A stretch of DNA of 64,000 nucleotides from Cardiocondyla obscurior (Eukaryota; Arthropoda; Insecta; Hymenoptera; Formicidae): NCBI RefSeq assembly GCF_019399895.1, contig NC_091873.1, positions 1,992,001 to 2,056,000 of the forward strand, in the 5' to 3' direction. This document shows, piece after piece, positions 1 to 11,977 of the stretch; the stretch's first letter is position 1; every line of letters begins with the position of its first letter. The notes under the pieces were generated by a model. That model made no database searches, was not told the DNA's origin, and saw nothing but the letters and a program-made list of their open reading frames with translations. Both the position numbers and the translations under genes were made by a program.

Positions 1-3000
1 GTCCGAAACGTGAAGCGATTTCTGCGAGAGCGGTAGGTACCCGATCGGCGCATTTTGTGACCCGACGGGGGATAGCCGGTCGGAGATAATCGATACTGAG
101 GCTTATACTTAACGTAAATTAGACCAACGAAACATGTCCGCTAGCGTGACTCACGATTTACAAAGACAATTCGCCCTTTTCATTACTATCGTTATTGGTG
201 TTCAGGGTTACCGGCCGCGTCACGACGTCCGATTTCCAATTTTTCTCGTCGAGGCCGAAAAATTAGCTTATCGCGAACGATAATCTCGATGTCCCCCCGA
301 AGGACATGGCACCGAGAGCGCGTGTGCGCCCGCGGATTATATATCGGAGAACATATTTCGTAATCCGCAAAGAGATATACGCGCCCCCGCGTCGAGCCTC
401 TTCCCCACCGAGGGTGGCGAGCCCGCCGTATCGAGAGCTACGAGTTATTATTACGAAGATTCTCTTGTATCTCAATGACGCATCGCGCTTCGCACGGGAC
501 TTAGGCTTTAATGGACTCCCGCTTTTGGTCCCTTGGTCTTACCAACGCGGCAATATCGGGGCGCCGGCCTTCTGGGGTCGCGATGAAAGATAAGTGACAC
601 GTGAACGATGCTCGCGATATTGTTGCTCGACGTCTGCGGAACGCTTGCAAATTCAGATTTGGGCGTTTCTTTTATGGGACACCGCGATGTAATCGAGACA
701 CGGACTCGGACAGAATTTCACAAAACCTCGAGGTTTTCCCGAAAAGCTTCTAAATTCTATTTTCATATCTAAGAAGTTGGTAGTTTTTTTTTTTTTTATA
801 ATTATTTGTAATTTTAATGACAAAATCTACATGTTTTTGAATAAAAATTTTGCGTTTCACGATTCTCTGATTCTCGCGGAAGATGCCACGACTCGCGACT
901 TCCGCTCACGTTCCGTCGCGAAGTTAAACGGATATCGATTATGCGCTAACGAGGCTCGCGCCGATCGAGGTACCTCCGCTGGTCGTCCTAATCAAACACA
1001 TTAGCCACGACTTCCGGAGGAAGGAGGCTGCCAGAGTGGCCTTCATTGTTGGTGAGCTCAATGACGACCCATTGTCGCCTCGCGCGTTTCACGACGGCGT
1101 TCGTTTGTCGAGGAAATGGGAAAGTCGAGTGGCTCTCTCGACCCTTCGTTGTGTCGAGTGGGTTGCCGCAAAATAGGCACAATCATCCACGAATATTTCC
1201 TGCGCGAAGAATCACCCGCCGATGACACGACGAGGTCCCTCGCCTCGCGTCCATCTGCTAACCTGTTTGCGATATATTTTTCACGCGCCGTATTTACTTT
1301 TCCTATCTTCACTTACTCGACGTGCTCAAAAGCCCGAGGGAAATTGGAAAAATCTTTATTATACCGTAAACTGACCATTTCATCTTTGTGGTACTTAAAA
1401 AAGGCGCGACATGTTTTTTTTTTTTTATCTGGTGCTTAAATTATTTTTTATATGTACGGCGTTCAATAATGTGAGAAGATTTTTTTTTTAAAGCTACCGT
1501 CGGACGGGATTTTTTGCTGCGTAACGAGAAACGCTGGCGTACACATCGCGGTGTCGCGCTCGAAAACGATCCCAAGACCTTTCGCCGACGGCTTTACGGT
1601 CTCTGATAAAAATTGATGAAGCCGCCAAATTGGTGGCGGGCTCGGTACGATCGATCTTGAAAAATTCCGAGGTGGTTCTCACGCGTAGCCTGTGCCGCCA
1701 CCCTCGGCGTCCATTGATTCGCGTATCATCGTAATTTCACGGCGCGTTACCTACGCGAAATAACTCGGGGGGACCGCACGGCGTTTCTGACTTCGGCTTT
1801 AAACAAGCCACGAAATTGGTTTACTTTTCGGTGCAGCCCTCTCGCCACCCCTCAGTGTCGCCCGAATCACGCCACCCCTCGCGAAGCTGCCAAAAAACCA
1901 GCCAGCCTAATTTCCTATCCCTCCCTCAAGACCTTATCTCCTTCTTCGACCCCCTCCTCCTCACTTCTCTTTACACCCTGCGACTTTTTCGTCGTCCCGT
2001 TCACTTCCGTCCGGGAATTAGCCTTTTAAATTGCCTCACCTACAGTTCCACCGACGTCGAGTGGCCGCAGTTTCCCCAAAATGAATGACAGTATTTTTCT
2101 TTTCTTTTTTTTTTTTTTTTTTCTCACAAAACTGGCGAGAACTCGACGGAAGTAATTAGCAGACCCAGAAATCATTAAAAAGCGTCGTCAACCCTTTAAC
2201 TCTTTAATAGCGAGAAACCAGGAGAAGTCGTGTAATAAATGTGGTTTTAATAGAAATATATGTATATTTAACACGTAAATTTTTTTATTATTAAAAATAA
2301 TTTTAAATAAAGGAAAAAATTGTTCTAGATTACAGAAAATATATGTTGGCATCTTTACAGCGTGTCCGCGATATAGCTAAAGGTGAATAAGATTTCCTCG
2401 GATTTACTTTACGCTGTCTTTCCTTTCGCGACCAAAGTTCGTGCTAGATCACGGGGATAACATCCCTGTGGACGTCTTCGCCCGCAGAGGGTGGCCCCAT
2501 GGCGATACCGTGAGGAATCAGACAATTTGCTAACCTGGCGAAAATATGTCTGGGATTCGTAGTCCCTTTTCCAAACGGCGGTATCCGTTTTACGATTATC
2601 GTAAAGGCACAGCAGAACGGATCGCTTTCTAGCGCGCGTTTTCCCTCGTTTTCCTCCTTCAGCGCTATTCAGAGGCGGTCCCGAAATCGCGCAAACCTTT
2701 ACCTTGCGAAATGATTATATTATCATAGATCTTCACTTTTTGCGATTAAAAAATTACACGAGTAAAACTTCGAGCCGTGTGACACGAAACAGCACCAGTG
2801 ACAATCAGATAACAAAAGAATAATAGTATAATTATTTTATTTTTTTACATACCATACATATTTACATTATATATAATCATTAATTATAAAAATTAAAAAG
2901 GTTAAAACTTTTGATATATATTTCCGCGCTTTGTCTTTTGAGATTACTTTTTTCGTTCAACGTTCGACATTTAAATCTACATTCTATCTCGTCGGGAACG

Positions 3001-5347
3001 AGTTAGTCCCGGAAAATACTATATGTGTTTTAACGTTCGTTGCACGTGCAACGACATCCTTAACGCGTAACCACTCGTGCATATGGCATCGAGGCATCGG
3101 TACGCGATAACAGCGAAGGATATCCCCGGCTTTGTGTCCCCCTAGCTGCGTTATGGGACCCGTGGGACTTCGGCCGCAGGCTACGCAACTAGCCCCGACC
3201 CCTACGACCGCGGTTGCGTAGACACACGCATTACAGGCTCTTCGGGGTTGAATTTGCTGCGCCGGCTCTCGCTCTCCGCGACAATTATCTTCCACGAATG
3301 CCGACGAGAGCGAAATAAACTCGGTAGAATTGGATGAACAACAGAATGATACACGACACGTTTTCCAGAGGTAATTTCCAAGAAGTGGATTTTATAAATT
3401 CATTAAGCGGGATTTTATATGAATTATACAGAAAAGGATAGGAAAAAAAAAGGGGAGAGGAAAGGGGACGATAGAATTTTAGAAAAATGGCTAGACTAAT
3501 ATCAAAGATTTGACTGTCGGGAGAGCGAGAGTTTCGAAATTTGAGATACGTTACGACTTTGAAGATTAAGGTATTGCAGTGCGCTATTAAAAGCCGGCCC
3601 GAGTACAGCCGATATGTGTAGCGGAAGAATCGTCGATGAAAAAGTAGACGCGATTATCGTTAAGTCCCGACACGCCCCGGGCATGCCGACCAAGAGAATT
3701 CAACTTGTGGAAATCCCAACAGATTGCTGCGGGGATTGTCGAGCTGCCGCGGCGGCGGTGGCGGCGGGTCCCTTTTCATGGTGGTTTCCTCATAAATAAA
3801 AATAACCATCGCACCCCCCGAGGGATACGTATACGCGATATCGCTTTCGTGTCTCCCTGGCGTAGGAAATCAGTAAGAATCGGCTCGCTGCTCTCTTCCT
3901 TCTTTTTTTTTCTACGCACGTCTCGATAGATTTACTTTTTACACTGTATACTCTTGACACCGATACGATACCTTATCATTGACATTATAAACTGCCCCGC
4001 ACTCTAGCCCGATAATTTAGAATTACAAGCTCAACCTACTTTAACCAAGGAACCGAATTAAATTTTTAATATTAGCGCGATATTAAAAATGTACGATCGA
4101 TAAATTAATTTACTTAATATTTGAATGATATAAATAATTATATTTAAATATGAAATTAATTTCAAAAATCGTTAGGCGAGGTGTTAGATCGAAATTTTTG
4201 ATACGCAGCGGCGTGATAAATAAGTGGCTCGCAAGGTGCAAGTTAAAACGACTCATCACCCAGTCGTTTCTGCGATATTTCCTCGTTACACATCCGAACA
4301 CGTGAAATCCCACGAGCGATATGTCAGAATCCTAACGTTCTAAGATTGTAACCACGCGATGGTAGTCGGCATTAAATTATTCTTGCGCATATATATATAA
4401 TCGGCGCATAATGGCGGGTACTGAAACACAAATAGAGCGAATCATCATCGCCAGTCCGTCGTGCGAGCGGAATCGAGGAGCGTTCTCTCGGCAGAAATCT
4501 CGCCTCGTTACCGGTTCGCAACCCCGAGGAGAGTCCGGCAATTACGAGCACGCGAAGCCTTCGGACAGTCATGCGCGAGAACACTCGTCAAGTTCTCGCG
4601 AATGTTTGAAGACTGACGCAAAAGAAAAACTAGAAGCATCCGCGGCGGAAAGAACCTAGCTAAGGGGCAGACGCCGAGAGAGACAGAGAAGCGAGACTGG
4701 GAGATAGATCTAAAAGAGAACTCGTGAAATCTGGGTGTATAGAAACGGCGGAACGTATGTACGGACTTACGTCGGAGATTATTGTATTTACATCGGGTAT
4801 ATCGGGGGTTCAGTTCTCATCTCGTAGCCTTTAATCCCGAATTAGCGTCGATATCACGAAGGTGGCGTTTCACGCGGACCGACGCGCAAAAGGCAGGGCT
4901 TAGCACCCCCGTTCCAAGTACCCGCTAAGCTCGTTGGGGTGATTTGCTAAGCCCGCTAACAAATAGAACGATAGATGGCAACGTTCCAGCCCCCTCCGAC
5001 CCCTCGACCACCCCGTATTGCGCTCCCTGACTCGTTCGGCCGAATTATACGCGGATCACAGCTTCTTGAGCTCCGATTCGACGCACCTCACCGAGATAAA
5101 TTATCGCCGTTATCTCGATAAGCCGAGTTCGTCGCGAAACCAGTGTCACCCCGAAATACTATAATTTGAACGGCTCAAAAATCACATCGCTCCTTTTCGC
5201 GCGTCTTTTTAAGCACACAAAAAACTTATAAATAATTCTATTTTGCGTGGAAAACTTATTTTAACCATAAAGCGTATAGAAAGATTTTTCTAATGTCGAA
5301 AAACGAGGAAAAGCGGAAAAGCGAGATTTATATAAAGTGAAAATAAT
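1..5347. other. Intergenic DNA, no supported gene
   Basis: Mixed GC and AT blocks with short chance frames on both strands. T-rich runs occur near 786-800, 1411-1426 and 2095-2122, and an AT-rich zone at 2800-2910. A (GGC)n-like tract lies at 3746-3768. I see no domain, tRNA or rRNA. Confidence 0.6.
4896..4954. repeat. Imperfect inverted repeat
   Basis: GGGCTTAGCA at 4896-4905 is repeated in inverted orientation as TGCTAAGCCC at 4945-4954, with inner CCCC and GGGG stretches that could extend the stem. No function is evident. Confidence 0.4.
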
Positions 5348-5728
5348 ATACAGGGTGTCCCAGATCAGTGGACGATGCCGTAAATAATAGGTAGATTTAA
5401 TCGAATTAATACGAAAAGTCCTTTACCATTTTGAAAAATTCTCAATAGTTTTCGAGAAAAAAATTAAAATATATAAAATTTATAAGCGTAAGAGCGACAA
5501 GAAAGCTGCGCGTGAGTGAGCGCGACAGACGAATGACTAGAAATGGCACCGTCGTCTGTCGCGCTCACTCAGCCCACGCTTCCTCGTCGCTCTTACGCGT
5601 ACATAAATTAATTTTTTTCTTGAAAACTATTGAGAATTTTTCAAAATGGTACAGGACTTTTCGTTTTAATTCGATTAAATCTACCTATCATTTTCGGCAT
5701 CGTCCACTGATCTGGGACACCCTGTATA
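5348..5728. mobile_element. Palindromic foldback MITE with ACAGGGTGTCCCA ends
   Basis: The terminal arms at 5351-5381 and 5695-5725 are perfect inverted repeats of 31 bp, beginning ACAGGGTGTCCCAGAT. Inverted similarity continues almost to the centre: the pair around GAGTGAGCGCGACAGAC (left) and its complement (right) flanks a spacer of about 19 nt near 5533-5551. The whole element of about 375 bp can fold into one long hairpin. It is bordered by TA on both sides, consistent with a TA target duplication as in Tc1/mariner-type elements, although TATA symmetry blurs the edge. No transposase is encoded. The element is non-autonomous and any superfamily assignment is tentative. Confidence 0.85.
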
Positions 5729-8700
5729 ACATTGACCTGAGAAAGTATAAAAACTGGAGGAAGAGAGGAGAAAAGAGAAGAGCACGCACATTCGCGAGAA
5801 GGGGAAAAGAAAAAAAGAGAAAAATTTATATTACTCTGGGGTGGAATCTTTTAGAAGCATACGGTGAAAAATTACAATTTTTTTTCTTTCGCATAGAATA
5901 CCTTGCGATTGCTACATAATATTTTAATAGCGTATTTTAGAGATCGAGTTAGAGAAAACGTCGGTTAGTTCTAATCCGTCGACGTTAACGATATCTCACA
6001 AATGCATGAAAATATTAAACGTATAAAGTAGCGGGGAGACGGAAAACGTGACAGATAAGGCGGAAGGCAGACGCAATTGGGGTGGCTTAAATAAAAAAAA
6101 ATAAAAAAAAAAGAACGTGACCGTGCCCGTTACATGAAAAATCAAAAAGGACTAGTAAACGAAGAACGTGCAGGACCGCGCGGGTGGCAGGGGGGGGGAG
6201 TCGGCTGAATTTCCACCCTCGCGACAATCGAGCTCGTATATTCCGATTAGAGGGTGGCATTCACTTATAAGCCATATCATAACACTTGTCCGCGGCGCGT
6301 TACGATCCCTCGCAGGCTATAGTACGCAACGGCGGCCGGGGAGGTGGGGAAGGGGGTGAATCGTTCGGTCGCCGGGGGCGAGACGACAGAAAGGGGGTGG
6401 GTGGTTGGCTTTTCCTCTGCCGGGCTTGCCTCTGGGGGACAGATTTACGGCCACCTTGGGTACTGATTCACCGGTCGCCGCCAACGCCGCCAGGAGGTTG
6501 CTCCTGTCCGAATGGACCGGCGCCACTCTGGGTGCGCGCGGGCGCGAAACAACCCCGGGCGACGCCACATGTTCGTTCGTTCGAGGGCGGTCTCGCGATG
6601 CCGTAATGGTCCGCCGGCCGCGTTGAATCCCGAGCTCGCGATTATTACTTTATGAGCAACGAGAGCGGACCGTAGATTGTATCGCTCTCAACGCGCCCGG
6701 AATTTTGCGGACACGGCAGCAAGCGTTCGTTCCGAGAGACGCCGATGCCGTTTTGCTCGCGGAAAAAGAGAAAGAAAGGGCAATTCGAACAGGGCGGTTT
6801 TAATAAAACCATCGGCGCACCGCAAACACGCATCGATTGCTATCGGATACAAACGTCAGTGATTATCAATGACTAATAATAAATGGTAACGGTTAATGAC
6901 GGAGTAGGCAGGACTAATAATCGGTTTGTATAATTTAGCACTAAGTAAAGAAAATAATAAAAATGTTACAACCGCAGGTGCTGCTTGTTTCCTCATCTCG
7001 CGATACAGATCCATCATTCGTCATTAAGTCGGTCTTGTATCTCGTGGTTTGTTTACACAGCTTTAACGGTAATTATACTTTCTTATGCTTATTATTTCAA
7101 CTTCGCGCATGCCTCATTTTCACCGTGCGTGACACGCACGCATACACGCACACGCGCCCGCGTACATTTTTGCTTCCGAGAAATTTCTACGGAATACAAT
7201 ATATCTCTCTCGGTTTCCCGCTTGATCTCTTATGTTTTTTCACTCTTGTCCCTTCCCGCCTTTCGCTATGCCTCGTTTTTTAAAACCGGCGGGCCGCTTT
7301 CACGGCGCTCCTTTTACGGCCGAATTTGTAACTTTAAATTGACGGGCTCGCGCGCCGCGCCGCGATGCCCCGACGTCGGTCGCCCTTTAGCGCGGCTCGC
7401 GCACCGTGAAATTTCGTGGTCTTTTTTATTGTCCGCTTTACGACGCCCGTTACGCGGGCAAAAAAAGGGCAAGAGCAAGGCGGGAGGGCGACGAAGCGAA
7501 AAAAGAACGACGATAGAAGCTCTTCTCTCCCCCCTCCCTGATCATCATTAAGACGATCATCGTCTGGAGACCCGCGAAATTTAGAACCACCGAATATCGA
7601 GAAAGCACGCAGACGTTAATTACACGTTTATTACACGCCTCTTTTTTTTTCCCCTCCTCTCCTCCTAAAATAATTACAACACGTGAATAAATTGTACGCG
7701 AAAATCGCACCTCCATTATATTTCATCATATGGTAATGTCCGCAATACTACTAGGAGTAACAACCCTTTACATGGTAATCTACGCGGCGTCGCGTGAATC
7801 ACATTAAACACAGGAAACTTTCGGCATAATTTCGCCAAGCGCGTTTCCTGAAGTGTCAGAAAATGTAAATCGGAATATATCGAAAGAGTATCTTTGTTTC
7901 ATTCAAGAATCTTGTTACAAAGAAAAAAAAAAAAAAAAAGAAAAAATCAAATAAGAGAGAAAGGAATCGGATTTTTATCCCCGAGGCGTCGCATTTGCTC
8001 CCGAGGGTGTTCGGTTAAAATACCGATTTAAGGGAAATCTGCTGTGTTCCGTGCCGAAAAAATACCGGGGATCGCGGCGCGAATTGCTCGCAAGACACCG
8101 GCGGTCTTTCTCGGGACGTTATTTGCGCAGGGCGAATCAGCCCGTTCAATTAAAATCCTCTCGTTGCCCACGGCCGTCGAGCGATCTCCTAACGCACGTA
8201 ACATCTTCATCCTGCGATCGTTACGCTGACGCATAACGAACGCGCGCGCACACAGTATCCCGACAGCCGCCGCCGTGCGTTTCCTCCTCCTCTCCGCTTT
8301 CCGGCGGCCGATCCTCCCTCACGACGCTCGAGCTGGGTATGATTAAAGGTAACGTTGAAGAAACCGCGTCCGGTGAAAAGCTGGAACCGCGATGATTACA
8401 GGGCGAAAACGCGCGCGGCCGCGGCTTCAAGGGACAAATCCTCACCGGCGTGTTAGGTTAGGTCTCGCTTCTCGCACCGCGCGGCGGTACGCTTCTTCAC
8501 GGGACACGAAAGACGTTAAGCCGGACGCGTGTTTTCCTCCATCCCCGCACGACCGTGGAAAGATAAAAGATATATTTCTGTCGGAAGATATACCGGCGGG
8601 GCCTGTCGAGGGACGAGAAGTTTCAGGCTCGAGTTTCATTAGTTTCTACGCGGACCGGCTCTCGGAACCTGCCCGACGCGAACGCGCTGGAGTAAGATCG

Positions 8701-11700
8701 TCCTTAGACCCTGAGTGTGACGAGGTAAGAAAGGGAGGGGAAAGGGGGGTAGAGGAGGCGGAGGTGCCTCTCCAGAAGGGAAATAGAGCGAGTGGAAGAG
8801 GAGCAACGAGAGAGATTGCGCGCGTACCATAAAAGCTACCGTAGTGGTGTCGAGATGTATAACGTTTAACATTTAAGCCCTTAGAAGGTTGTAAGGTTGG
8901 CTCCCTGTAATTATCGCCGAGGCGCGGCGCCTTGAGGTCTTCATTATGGCGCGAGTATCCTTGTTATTTTTCTTCACCGAGGCGTTGCACGCATATACGT
9001 AAGCGTGCACGTCCGTTCGCCGCGAAGGGTGCACGGGAAAAAAAGGGGCACGGTTTAGCGTCGTAAAAAGATGGCTGGTGTTGGAAGGGGGCATTCACGC
9101 AGCATCCGCATAATCGAGGATTTTACGTCAGAAAAGGAGCGAGATATAAGACGGTAACGATAGCGGCGAAGAGCCTTTGAGGCTGTCCGATCAATCGCGT
9201 AAAAGTTTTAATCTTATTGTTCAGTTTTACAAAATTTAAATTCTGAAAATTTAATTAAAAAAAAAAAATTACAAACTATTTTTTAATATTGGCAAGAAGC
9301 TATAAGTAAATAAGAGAATATTTTTATTTAATTCCAAGACTAACTTTTTCATTATAATTGGACGCAAAATATAGCTAATATTTCGTCACTTTTTCTTTTC
9401 CTCATTTATTTAATAAGCATCGCGTTATGTCTCAGAAAAAAAAAAGAAAAAAAAAACACTTCCAAGGCCCTTGAAGCAAATTAGTCGGAAAAAATTAGCG
9501 CGATATGAACGATCTCATATCGTTGTCGCGAGAACGCTTAAATACCGTAATAAAATCTATGCAGCGCAACGCGCGTGAAGCGAAAACGATGGCAGAGAGA
9601 CAAAGCAAATTGAAGAGAAAAACAAGCTAGAGAAAGAGAGAGCTGAAAATGCGATTTCTTGCCGCCGTTTATTTTAATTTCGCCTCCGCGCCAGCCATCC
9701 CTTTGTTCTGCTCGAATGTGCCGCTCTTGTTCCTCGTCTCTTTATCTGCCAATCGTTGGCATTCCAATTGCACAAGTATTTATTGTTGGAGATAAGAACT
9801 GGTCGCGTTCGCGACGCGCGTACGTTCCTTATGAGAGTAATGACAACGGGACATGTTGCACGTTTAGAGCAATAAACGATTCAACAAGGTCCTCAACTTC
9901 TTTCCTTATTAAATACAATGAGCGTTAAATAAAATTTTACTGTTTCCCACGAGTGCGACGATAAAAGCCTCATTAAGCATAAATAAAAGAAAAAAAAAGA
10001 GAGAAGAAAAAAAAAATCGCGCGACGCTAAGGATGATCAATTAAGCGCGATTACTCGAAAGCGTGGTATCCGACAGCGATATCAATTCGAATGTACGTGA
10101 TTCACCCGCGGGATTCGCGAACGCAAGTCTCGGCATCGAGATGAAGATAAAGTCGACCCACGGTCGGTCGAGATGAAAGCGTCGCGTTCCGGGGCGTCCG
10201 ACACCTTGTTAAACGAGTTGGGGCACGCGGCGCCCCTCAGAGAAAACGACTATTTGTTAGGAGCGGTCTTTCCACCGCGTACTTTTCCCCCCACGGTGAT
10301 GCCATCAACCCGCGATCTTCCCTGCCTCCAATAAAGTCGATCGATTCACAATCAGGTTGCTTGACCAACAAGTAGACTCGCCATGCCGTTGGATTTTTTT
10401 GCAAGTGAACATTTTATAAGTACAACATATTTTGTTCGATCAAATCTTCGCAAAAAAATGATAATATTATCTAAAATAATATTAACAATAAAATATTTAA
10501 TCTCTTTTTTTTTTTTTACAATTAATTTATGAAATTGGGTCTGTTCGATAAGCAATTAGATAAATGTGTGTTATAATTAATTATAAAGAAATCAATGAAA
10601 CAGAAATATCGCGTGTCAATCGAAATATGGGGCTGAAGCGAAGGGGAAAAACAAATTCTAGGATTTCGAGAGCGGTCCTAGCAGTCCTAGTCCTCACAGC
10701 ACTCGAAGGATCCGACCACGAGAGGAATTCGAACTCGCTTTCGGTGTTGCCATGGCAATTAATTACTTTCATCCCTCCTAGGCCGTAGGTGTGATTATAA
10801 CGGGTGTGCCAATCGGATGATATCGGAAATCTGTCTACTCTGGGGAACGCGCAATAAATACGATAATTACGTATAGATTATCGTCTGATGCAAATTAGCT
10901 CGTTTCGTGCGACGATAAGTTCGGCATTTACTTAAATTTATCGATGCCATTTTCTTATAACGATTTTATTTAATTCTTTTGCATTACGCTTTCGAATATA
11001 TTTATAAATTTATACGTTTATTATTGAAATAATACCTATATTAATGAGTATTAAATAAAAATTGGAAAACTTTATCCTGTCTTTTGCGAGATTTTTTAAT
11101 TATGATATCGATGAGTAAGAATCTTGGTAATAAATTAAAATATATACATATATATAAATCACACTCTGCAATTTATTATATTTAACAAAATAATTTTGCG
11201 AAGATAGTGAAAGCACAACTGCATATATTGTACTTGTTTGCGCGACGTCAATAAATGGAACAGTTCACCAGAGAACTATTTAGGGTTGAAAGGACTATTT
11301 CCTCGGTCGACGACGGTAACTCCGGCGAACCGAAAATTAGGCGAGAGAAGGGAGAGAAGCGAAAATAGTAAGAGGAATGGCCGGCGTTTCAGTTGGACGT
11401 TGCTATCAGTTGTACTATTATCTGGACGTATTTTTCTTGCATCTTCGCACGCTCGAGTCCACTGATTCAAAATAGGCACATTCGAAGTGCCTAAGTCCGG
11501 AGATAAGACAAGATAAAAAAAAAAGAAAAAAGAAATTAATTTTATTAATTATAAAAAAATTCTTACGAAATAAAACAACACGTTTAATAAAAGAAAATAA
11601 TTTATTATAAAACAAGCGTGACTTGCATTTTACATTGTACTTTTTTATAAATTGCATATCTTTTTGGTATTTTATATTTTATAACTTTATATTTTGTATC

Positions 11701-11707
11701 TTTACAG
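5729..11707. other. Intergenic DNA, no supported gene
   Basis: A GC-rich stretch at about 6.16-6.62 kb opens several overlapping frames on both strands, and another GC-rich part lies at about 7.28-7.52 kb. A CA-rich tract spans about 7126-7165, and an A run lies at 7923-7939. The frame at 8392-8832 (+) is 146 codons, but its Arg-rich composition and lack of domains argue against coding. The region 9.2-9.5 kb and most of 10.4-11.7 kb is AT-rich. Confidence 0.55.
10746..10759. promoter_or_regulatory. RFX X-box-like site
   Basis: The sequence GTTGCCATGGCAAT differs by a single base from the ideal palindromic X-box GTTGCCATGGCAAC, which is bound by RFX winged-helix factors. RFX controls ciliary genes in insect sensory neurons. 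No gene starts nearby, so its target is unknown. Confidence 0.5.
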
Positions 11708-11739
11708 ATCACATCGCAACGTAGCGACGGGCACTACCG
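11708..11739 (+). ncRNA. Candidate non-coding micro-exon 1
   Basis: A 32-nt segment lies between a T-rich acceptor ending TTTACAG and a GTGAGTC donor. It is flanked by AT-rich, intron-like DNA. It has the same design as the segment at 18737-18773, including ending ACCG/GTGAGTC versus AACG/GTGAGTC. It may belong to a long non-coding RNA or a distal 5' UTR. No transcript evidence is available here. Confidence 0.25.
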
Positions 11740-11965
11740 GTGAGTCATTTCTTATTTTAATCCGGCGGCAATGGATTTGTTATTACTGCGAAATAATTAC
11801 GCATTGCAGAACGTCGTTGAGACGTTCGTATATAAATTTATCGGTTACAATCGCCGGCTGTTAAAAGTCTGCGCTAATAATTATCGCGAACGCCCGAGAA
11901 AGCTTTGTTCGACGCGCGCAATGTGCTCACCTGCGCACCTCTCTCTTTTTCGCACGATCGGCAAT

Positions 11966-11977
11966 CACCACGTGGTG
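11966..11977. promoter_or_regulatory. Palindromic CACGTG E-box
   Basis: CACCACGTGGTG is a 12-bp perfect palindrome containing the CACGTG core for bHLH-zip factors. It lies about 230 bp after candidate micro-exon 1. Confidence 0.3.

Noticed and set aside
6985..7551. 188-codon + strand frame
   Set aside because: Hydrophobic start is produced by T-rich DNA and the rest by Arg/Ser-rich CpG DNA. There is no family resemblance and the start is arbitrary.
8452..8463. Two TTAGG units like the insect telomere repeat
   Set aside because: Two copies are expected by chance and do not indicate telomeric sequence.
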